From Croceicoccus sp. (lineage in GTDB: Bacteria > Pseudomonadota > Alphaproteobacteria > Sphingomonadales > Sphingomonadaceae), in contig JAPYSD010000012.1 of assembly GCA_029936705.1 (NCBI GenBank), positions 1 through 19,608 of the forward strand: a stretch of 19,608 nt of DNA. The letters run 5' to 3'. Both the position numbers and the translations under genes were made by a program. The notes under the pieces are model-generated. The model searched no databases and was not told the DNA's origin. It saw only the letters and a program-made list of their open reading frames with translations. Position 1 is the stretch's first letter; each line of letters begins with the position of its first letter. Shown piece after piece: positions 14,379-19,608 of this stretch.

Positions 14379-14396
14379 TGTTGTGCAGGATAACAA
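14378..14396. promoter_or_regulatory. Operator palindrome, copy 2 (upstream of the MFS transporter gene)
   Basis: TTGTTGTG-CAG-GATAACAA is an imperfect copy of the 14306-14324 palindrome, keeping the outer TTGTT/AACAA arms and six of eight arm positions. Its centre lies 72 bases from that of copy 1, close to seven helical turns, so two bound dimers would sit on about the same DNA face. Its position fits autoregulation of the MFS/marR operon. Confidence 0.7.
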
Positions 14397-14473
14397 CGAA
14401 GTCCTAAGAACCGGGCGGTATGCACCGGGCAGGGACAAGACCGGAACCACCGGCTGGACGAGAGGACTTCGCA

Positions 14474-15772
14474 ATGGACCCCCGCAAGACGATCGAGACG
14501 GACCGCATGTCGCGCTTTCAATGGTCGATCGTGGCCATCATGCTCGGCCTGATCGCGCTGGACGGCTTCGACGTGCTGTCGATCAGCTTTGCCTCGCCCG
14601 GCATCGCGGCGGAATGGGGCATCGACCGGGGGGCGCTGGGTCTCGTGCTGTCGATGGAGCTGATCGGGATGTCGGTCGGGTCGATCTTCTTCGGACGGCT
14701 GGCCGACGGGTTCGGGCGGCGCACCACGATCCTGGCGTGCCTGTGCGTCATCGCGCTGGGCATGTTCGGCGCGTCGACCGCCGATGGCGTCGTTTCGCTG
14801 TCGGCGTGGCGCGTCGGCACCGGGCTGGGCCTGGGCGGCATGCTGGCGGCGACCAATGCCGCCACGGCAGAGGTTGCCAATGGCCGCTTCCGCTCGCTGT
14901 GCGTGGTGCTGATGGCGGCGGGCTATCCGCTGGGCAACGTGATCGGCGGCAGCGTCGCGGCGCAATTGCTGGCGATGTACGACTGGCGCGCGATCTTCCA
15001 GTTCGGCGCGGTCGTGGCGGCGCTGTTCGTGCCGCTGGTCTGGTTCTGCGCGCCGGAATCGATCGAATTCCTGATGCAGCGCCGCCCGCCGGGCGCGCTC
15101 GACAAGGTGAACCGCACGCTGGCCCGCATGGGCAAGCCCACCATCGACGCCCTGCCCGCAGCGGAACCGGAGCGGGAAAAGCCGGGGCTGCGCACGCTGA
15201 TGAACAGCCAGCACATGGTGCCGACGCTGGCGCTGACCTTCGTCTATTTCGCGCATATCATGACGTTCTATTTCATCCTGAAATGGATACCCAAGATCGT
15301 CGCCGACATGGGTTTCGAACCGTCCGCCGCGGCGGGCGTGCTGGTGTGGGCCAGCGTGGGCGGGCTGCTGGGCAGCGCCTTGCTGGGCCTGCTGACCATT
15401 CGCGTGCGCGTGTTCTGGCTGACGGTCGTCGCCATGGCGGCGTCATCGCTGATGGTGGTCTGGTTCGGCCAGTCGCAGAGCGATCTTGCCTCGCTCTCCA
15501 TCACGGCGGCGGCGGCGGGTTTTGCGACCAATGCGGGCGTCGTGGGCCTCTATGCCGTGGTCGCGGCGGCGTTTCCGACCGCGCTGCGCGCTTCGGCGAC
15601 GGGCGTGGTCATCGGGATCGGGCGCGGCGGATCGGCGCTGGCGCCCGCGCTGGCGGGTTTCCTGTTCGCGGCGGGCTACGGCCTCGGCTCGGTCGCGTTG
15701 TTGATGGCGCTGGGTTCGCTGGCCGCCGCGCTTGTGCTGCTGCTCGTCGTGCGGCATGCGGTCGCGACATGA
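14474..15772 (+). CDS. MFS aromatic-acid:H+ symporter (AAHS family)
   Basis: The 432-residue inner-membrane protein has twelve predicted membrane segments and belongs to the aromatic acid:H+ symporter family (PcaK/HcnK/DdvK type). Evidence is the D30-G-F-D33 signature in the first membrane helix, which the family uses for proton and substrate coupling, and the loop motif GRLADGFGRRTT near residue 73 joining helices 2 and 3. It probably imports a hydroxycinnamate or benzoate for the divergent ferBA operon. The longer frame starts at an ATG at 14420, but I choose the ATG at 14474: AGAGGA lies 7 bases upstream, and the extra 18 residues are proline/arginine-rich and precede an otherwise normal MFS start. 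The stop overlaps the marR start (ATGA). Confidence 0.9.
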   Translation: MDPRKTIETDRMSRFQWSIVAIMLGLIALDGFDVLSISFASPGIAAEWGIDRGALGLVLSMELIGMSVGSIFFGRLADGFGRRTTILACLCVIALGMFGASTADGVVSLSAWRVGTGLGLGGMLAATNAATAEVANGRFRSLCVVLMAAGYPLGNVIGGSVAAQLLAMYDWRAIFQFGAVVAALFVPLVWFCAPESIEFLMQRRPPGALDKVNRTLARMGKPTIDALPAAEPEREKPGLRTLMNSQHMVPTLALTFVYFAHIMTFYFILKWIPKIVADMGFEPSAAAGVLVWASVGGLLGSALLGLLTIRVRVFWLTVVAMAASSLMVVWFGQSQSDLASLSITAAAAGFATNAGVVGLYAVVAAAFPTALRASATGVVIGIGRGGSALAPALAGFLFAAGYGLGSVALLMALGSLAAALVLLLVVRHAVAT

Positions 15773-16221
15773 CCGCAGCACGCGACAATCTCGGCCCGCT
15801 CGACCGACTGGTCGGCTATCATTTCCGCCGCACCTCCAGCGCGATGCGCAAGGATTTCGAACGCGCGGTCGACGGGCTGGGCATCGGCCAGGTGTCGTTC
15901 GCCGTGCTGTCGGTGATCTCGGCCAATGCCGGCATCCGGCAGGGCGAAGTCGGCAGCATGCTCGACATCCAGCGCGCCAACATGGTCACGATCATCGGCG
16001 ATCTGACGAAAGCAGGACTGGTCGAGCGCGGCCGGGACGAGAGCGACCGGCGCGCGGTCACGCTGTCGCTTACCGCCGAGGGGCAGGACATGCTGGCCAC
16101 CAGCCTCGCCCGGATCCAGGCGCGCGAGGCAAAGGCGCTGGCAGGGCTGGACGAAGCCCAGGTCGAGGCGCTGATCGCGACGCTGAACGCCATCCGCCGC
16201 AATTGCGAGAACGCGGACTGA
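15769..16221 (+). CDS. ferC: MarR-family repressor, probably hydroxycinnamoyl-CoA-responsive
   Basis: This is a 150-residue MarR-type winged-helix regulator: helical dimer part at 10-40, helix-turn-helix at about 57-90 (RQGEVGSMLDIQRANMVTI), and a wing with the family D-E-S-D-R-R-A-V pattern near 98-107. MarR regulators beside ferulate genes (FerC in Sphingobium SYK-6; HcaR and CouR elsewhere) repress them until a hydroxycinnamoyl-CoA binds. The setting here is the same, so I infer that this protein binds the three TTGTTAT palindromes and controls ferBA, the MFS gene and the TonB receptor. The symbol is by analogy. The start is the ATG at 15769 overlapping the MFS stop; the very long frame upstream of it is an artefact of GC-rich coding on the other strand. 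Confidence 0.85.
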   Translation: MTAARDNLGPLDRLVGYHFRRTSSAMRKDFERAVDGLGIGQVSFAVLSVISANAGIRQGEVGSMLDIQRANMVTIIGDLTKAGLVERGRDESDRRAVTLSLTAEGQDMLATSLARIQAREAKALAGLDEAQVEALIATLNAIRRNCENAD

Positions 16222-16229
16222 TCCTACCG

Positions 16230-16263
16230 CCGGGGACAGGCGCGTGACGCGGCCTGCCCCCGG
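16230..16263. terminator. Hairpin between marR and the convergent TonB receptor gene
   Basis: CCGGGGACAGGC (16230-16241) can pair with GCCTGCCCCCGG (16252-16263) in a 12-bp stem with one A-C mismatch and a 10-base loop that can pair further (GCG/CGC). It lies 8 bases after the marR stop and 15 bases before the end of the receptor gene. No T-run follows, so it probably acts as a stem barrier for both convergent transcripts. Confidence 0.6.
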
Positions 16264-16278
16264 ACAGATGAGTTTACG

Positions 16279-18708
16279 TCAGAACTCCGCGGAAAGCTGG
16301 ATGTACCAGTTCTGCGGGCGGGCGTAGATCTTCTCCGCATAGCCCAGCGTGCCAAGCGATGCGTTGCCCTGGATCAAATAATCCTTGTCGAACAGGTTGA
16401 TGACCCCCGCCTGCAGGCGATAGCGGTCGAGGAAGCCCAGCTCGATCGAGGCATTGCCCACGAAATAGCCGTCCTGCTCGATCTCGGGCACGCTGCCGGT
16501 GATGAACACGAGGGCAGAGGTATAGCTGCCGTCGAAACGCGGGGTCAGCGTCATGTCGTCGCCCAGGTCGAATTCGTAACCCACCGCGAAATTGCCCTGG
16601 AAGGATGGCGTCAGCGGCAGGTCGTCGCCGGGCTGCACCGTCGCTGTCGCGCCGGGAACCTCGGTGATCGACTTGATCTTGTCGTCCAGCACGCTCATCC
16701 CCGCGTCGAGCCGCAGCCCGCTGCCGAACGGGTGATAGCTGGCCTCTGCCTCGAACCCGCGGATGCGCGCCTTGCCCGCGTTGAACAGCAGCGGCACGAC
16801 GCCCTGGCGGAACACCAGCTGGATGTCGCTGTATTCCGCGTTGAACGCCGCCAGGTTCAGCCGGACATCGCCCAGCTGCATCTTGGCGCCCACTTCATAG
16901 CTGTCGACCGTCTCCTCGCCGAAGGGCACCGGCTCGAACCCCGGCGGCGGCGCGTTGTAGCGGGTGTTGAACCCGCCCGACTTGAAGCTGCGCGCATAGG
17001 AGACATAGCCATTCAGCCAGTCGGTGAAGCGGTATTTCGCGCTTGCCGATCCGGTCAGCGCACTGAACGTGTCGCGGAACGGCTCGTCATAGATGAACAG
17101 CGGCCCGCCCTCTGGGATTGCCAGGGTCGGCAGCGGATCGGGATCGGGCAGCGTCGCGGGGAACAGGTTCAGCACCGTGCCCGCATAGGTCTTGCGGTCT
17201 TCGGTATAGCGCAGCCCTCCCGTCAGCTCGAGATCGGTGGCGACCTCGACCGAGGCCTCGCCGAACACGGCGATGGAGCGCGTTTCAAGGTCGGAGTATT
17301 GCAGGTCGCGCGTACCCGGCCCGCCCGACAGGATCGACCCGATCACCGGCGGTGACGGCGGGAACGAAAGCGGCACGGTGGCACGCTCGTTCGTGTCCTC
17401 GTCAAAGTAATACGCGCCCAGGATGCCGCTGACCGGGCCGGAATCGTATTGCAGCTGCAGTTCCTGGCTGAACTGGTCCGACTGCGATCCGACATCGGTG
17501 GTGATGATCAGGAAGGGCGTGTTGTCCGCATCGCGAATGCCGCGCGATTCGGTTGAGCGATAGGCGGTGATGCTCTTGAGGGTCAGGCTGTCCGACAGGT
17601 CGAGCGTCGCGGTGCCCGACATGCCCCACACCTCGGACTCGCTCATCACGGCGGCGGTGCCGCCATTGGTGTACTTGCCCAATGCCTGGAAATCGTTGGC
17701 GCAGCGCGCATCGTCGATATTTGGCACGAAGGGCGCGCCGAAGCGCGGATCGCCCGGCGCCAGCGGGGCGAAGGGGATCGTCGCGCCGGGGCATCCCGCC
17801 GCCACGCTGACGATGGCGGGCACGGGCGCATTCTCGTTGATGCCGGCGAACACGAAGGGCGCGCCGTTCTCCTTGCGCTTCGTGTAATCGGCGCGCAGCG
17901 ACAGCTTGAAGTTGGCAGCCGGTTCCCAGCGCAGCGCGCCGTTCAGCGTGCGGCTGTTGTCATTGCCCAGGTCCAGCCCGTCGAACGCGCGGATGACATA
18001 GCCGTCGCGCTTGCGAAAGCCGCCCGACACGCGCGCGGCGATATTCTCGCCGATCGGCAGGTTGAGAGCGGCGAAACCCTCGACCAGGTCGTCCTCGCCC
18101 ACGCGGAAGCGGCCGTTGCCGGAAAACTCGCCGAACTCCGGCTCCTTGGTGCGGACCAGGATCGCGCCGCCGATGGTGTTGCGCCCGAACAGCGTGCCCT
18201 GCGGCCCGCGCAGCACCTCGACGCTGGCAATGTCGCCGAATTCGATGGTGCCGCCGACCGCGCGGCCGACATAGACCTCGTCGATATAGATGCCGACGCC
18301 CGGATCGACCGCCGCCGTGGGGTCCAGCTGTCCGACACCGCGGATGAATACCACCGACGATGCACTATTGCCCGAAAGCTGGCCCGCGGGCTTGAACTGC
18401 AGGCTTGGGGTGATCCGCTCAAGGTCGGAGGTCTGGGTGACCTGCCGGTCCTGCAACGTTTCGGCGCTGAAGGCGGAAATCGCGATCGGCGTTTCCTGCA
18501 GGCTCTCCTCGCGGCGGCGCGCGGTGACGACGATCGGCTCGCTGCCTTGCGCGGTGCGCGCGGACTGGTTCGTTTCGGTTACCGGCTGCGCCTCTTGCGC
18601 GGCGGCTGGCAGGGCGGTCATGCCCGCCGTCATCAGCACGGCCGAACCGGCCAGCAGCCATGCCCTGCGAAGCTGCGCCGAGCGCATGTGTGGTGTCGTG
18701 AGAACCAT
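16279..18708 (-). CDS. TonB-dependent outer-membrane receptor
   Basis: The 809-residue product is an outer-membrane TonB-dependent receptor. It has a signal peptide (cleavage near ALPAAAQ, residue 36), a TonB-box-like EPIVVTARRREES near 56-68, a plug domain (about 70-200: TPIAISAFSAETL, VFIRGVGQLD, GIYIDEVYVGR, SVEVLRGPQGTLFGRNTIGGAI) and a 22-strand-type barrel ending in a C-terminal Phe (YIQLSAEF), the usual outer-membrane sorting residue. It is of the sphingomonad catabolic type rather than a clear siderophore receptor. A TTG at 18714 is in frame, but the ATG at 18708 has GGGAGA six bases upstream. An operator copy lies 59-77 bases upstream of this ATG, placing it in the hydroxycinnamate regulon; it may import a bulky aromatic or ester across the outer membrane. 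The ligand is not evident. Confidence 0.93.
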   Translation of the reverse strand: MVLTTPHMRSAQLRRAWLLAGSAVLMTAGMTALPAAAQEAQPVTETNQSARTAQGSEPIVVTARRREESLQETPIAISAFSAETLQDRQVTQTSDLERITPSLQFKPAGQLSGNSASSVVFIRGVGQLDPTAAVDPGVGIYIDEVYVGRAVGGTIEFGDIASVEVLRGPQGTLFGRNTIGGAILVRTKEPEFGEFSGNGRFRVGEDDLVEGFAALNLPIGENIAARVSGGFRKRDGYVIRAFDGLDLGNDNSRTLNGALRWEPAANFKLSLRADYTKRKENGAPFVFAGINENAPVPAIVSVAAGCPGATIPFAPLAPGDPRFGAPFVPNIDDARCANDFQALGKYTNGGTAAVMSESEVWGMSGTATLDLSDSLTLKSITAYRSTESRGIRDADNTPFLIITTDVGSQSDQFSQELQLQYDSGPVSGILGAYYFDEDTNERATVPLSFPPSPPVIGSILSGGPGTRDLQYSDLETRSIAVFGEASVEVATDLELTGGLRYTEDRKTYAGTVLNLFPATLPDPDPLPTLAIPEGGPLFIYDEPFRDTFSALTGSASAKYRFTDWLNGYVSYARSFKSGGFNTRYNAPPPGFEPVPFGEETVDSYEVGAKMQLGDVRLNLAAFNAEYSDIQLVFRQGVVPLLFNAGKARIRGFEAEASYHPFGSGLRLDAGMSVLDDKIKSITEVPGATATVQPGDDLPLTPSFQGNFAVGYEFDLGDDMTLTPRFDGSYTSALVFITGSVPEIEQDGYFVGNASIELGFLDRYRLQAGVINLFDKDYLIQGNASLGTLGYAEKIYARPQNWYIQLSAEF

Positions 18709-18766
18709 CAGCAATCTCCCCTTAGGTCCCCGGCTGTTTGCGCCGAGTCATCTTGTCGTGGCGGTA

Positions 18767-18785
18767 TTGTTATCAAGGATAACAG
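18767..18785. promoter_or_regulatory. Operator palindrome, copy 3 (upstream of the TonB receptor gene)
   Basis: TTGTTATC-AAG-GATAACAG has perfect 7-bp inner arms (TGTTATC/GATAACA) and the same 3-base spacing as copies 1 and 2. It lies in the 177-base AT-richer gap upstream of the receptor. Nearby CAACAACAATATT (18793-18805) may be an additional half site. I see no convincing -35/-10 pair in this gap. Confidence 0.72.
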
Positions 18786-18885
18786 ATATAGCCAACAACA
18801 ATATTCTTGCGCCGGAACCGGTCCCGGCACAGCTTGCATTCGTCAAGGGAGATGGGGCCGTATATGGCGTCAGCCGGCCCAGCGA

Positions 18886-19608
18886 TCAGCTGATGGGTTC
18901 AAGCAGGCTCCTGATATCGGTGATGTCCGGAAGATTGGCGATGGCATCGGTGAATCGGCGGACCTGCCCGGCGTCCGGGCAGACCGCCGCGCGCGAGGCG
19001 CAGTCCGTGAACTTGGCCGCCAGCTCGTCGTCGTCCATCGGCCGCGGCGGTGCGCCGCGCGCGATCGCAATCTCGAACCGCTTCCGGCTGCCATCGCGAA
19101 AGCGCACCGTCGCGGCCCCTCCGGCGCCGCTATCCAGCGCGGGATTGGCCACAATGCGGGCACTAATGCGCCGCGCCATGGCCAGTATCGCGCCGTCATG
19201 CAGCGCATCGGGGGCGAAATCGTCCAGCCCTGCCCTGCCCCGCACGATCGCAACCGCCGTGGCGAAGGGGATCGAGAACTTGGCGTCGATCACCACTTCG
19301 GGCGCGCACTTGCGCCCGGCCGGTTCGACCAGCATCTGCTGGACCGCGCTGACCTCGACCTCGATGCTCTCGATGGTATCCGCTCCGGAGCTGGCCAGTT
19401 CCAGGCCGATCTCGATGAACGGATGCGTGCCGCGGCAGCTGGGCCATGGCTTGAAGGTCAGATCCTCGACCAGGAAGCGGTCGCCGATGCCGTCCGTCAA
19501 CCGTTCGGGCGAAAACGCGCCGCCCGCGAACAGGGCATAGAACCCGGCGCGCCCTTCGAGCGGAGCCTCGAACCCGGCCACGCCGCTGGCGGCCAGTTCG
19601 GCGCTGGT
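18886..19608 (-). CDS. MmgE/PrpD-family protein, C-terminal part (runs off window)
   Basis: This reading frame is open to the right edge, so only the last 240 or so residues are seen. They match the C-terminal half of MmgE/PrpD proteins (2-methylcitrate dehydratase, cis-aconitate decarboxylase and relatives): SAELAASGVAGFEAPLEGRAGF near the start, DLTFKPWPSCRGTHPFIE with the family lysine-proline-cysteine-histidine pattern, KFSIPFATAVAI in place of the usual QFSxPYAxA stretch, and VTVRF-like VRFRDGSRKRFE. The GTG at 19581 falls inside this homologous stretch and is an internal valine, not the start. The protein acts on small hydroxy or unsaturated carboxylic acids in other systems. It is on the same strand as the receptor gene, 177 bases upstream, separated by the operator gap. 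Its role here is unknown. Confidence 0.8.
   Translation of the reverse strand, partial: TSAELAASGVAGFEAPLEGRAGFYALFAGGAFSPERLTDGIGDRFLVEDLTFKPWPSCRGTHPFIEIGLELASSGADTIESIEVEVSAVQQMLVEPAGRKCAPEVVIDAKFSIPFATAVAIVRGRAGLDDFAPDALHDGAILAMARRISARIVANPALDSGAGGAATVRFRDGSRKRFEIAIARGAPPRPMDDDELAAKFTDCASRAAVCPDAGQVRRFTDAIANLPDITDIRSLLEPIS

Noticed and set aside
13012..15768. Very long + strand open frame (more than 900 codons) upstream of the marR start, antisense to the aldehyde dehydrogenase and out of frame with the MFS gene
   Set aside because: It is a GC-rich codon shadow: low-complexity Arg/Ser/Ala translation and no family motifs. Only the last 150 codons (15769-16221) are a real gene.
18811..18828. 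GCCGGAACCGGTCCCGGC imperfect palindrome upstream of the TonB receptor, possible terminator of the MmgE/PrpD gene
   Set aside because: It has five outer pairs, an internal mismatch and no free loop; it could be chance in GC-rich DNA and has no T-run directly after it.

Overview
The window is GC-rich, densely coded DNA that looks like an aerobic alphaproteobacterium of the order Sphingomonadales (Novosphingobium/Sphingobium type). The grounds are a large TonB-dependent outer-membrane receptor inside a catabolic cluster, a nucleoside-diphosphate-forming (FerA-type) acyl-CoA synthetase paired with a FerB-type hydratase-lyase, and a MarR regulator, as in the ferulate clusters of lignin-degrading sphingomonads. 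No rRNA, tRNA, IS element, phage gene or CRISPR array is visible.

Region 1 (19-9260, + strand) is a tightly coupled operon of eight genes in which every junction is a 4-base ATGA stop/start overlap. The order is TRAP small permease, TRAP large permease, a small subunit of the 2-hydroxyacyl-CoA dehydratase/benzoyl-CoA reductase (HgdB/BcrC) superfamily, a 700-residue tandem family III CoA-transferase, the larger dehydratase-type subunit, a TRAP solute-binding lipoprotein, an exported alpha/beta hydrolase, and a single-domain family III CoA-transferase. Its promoter and any earlier genes lie left of the window.

Region 2 (9282-14288, - strand) converges on region 1 across a 10-bp perfect hairpin. 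Read from its promoter it encodes an aldehyde dehydrogenase, an exported DUF3237 protein, a hydroxycinnamoyl-CoA hydratase-lyase (FerB type) and a hydroxycinnamoyl-CoA synthetase (FerA type). Together these fit CoA activation of ferulate/p-coumarate/caffeate, retro-aldol removal of acetyl-CoA, and oxidation of the resulting benzaldehyde.

Region 3 (14474-16221, + strand) is a divergent pair: an AAHS-type MFS aromatic-acid transporter and a MarR repressor. Region 4 (16279-18708, - strand) is a TonB-dependent receptor. The left part of an MmgE/PrpD-family gene runs off the right edge. Three copies of a 19-bp palindrome (consensus about TTGTTATgcnnsATAACAA) lie in the divergent aldehyde dehydrogenase/MFS promoter region (two) and upstream of the receptor (one). 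They are probably operators of the MarR protein and tie uptake, import and catabolism into one regulon.

The most interesting feature is the meeting of region 1 and region 2. Family III CoA-transferases plus a 2-hydroxyacyl-CoA dehydratase-like pair resemble the phenyllactate (FldABC) route of anaerobes. Dehydration of an aryl-lactyl-CoA would give exactly the cinnamoyl-CoA substrate that the adjacent FerB consumes. I infer a possible route for hydroxyphenyllactates, or for esters such as rosmarinate given the exported hydrolase. The dehydratase pair is atypical: by motif comparison the small subunit lacks all three family cluster cysteines, the large one lacks the third, and no activator ATPase is in the window. 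A different or oxygen-tolerant chemistry is therefore also possible.
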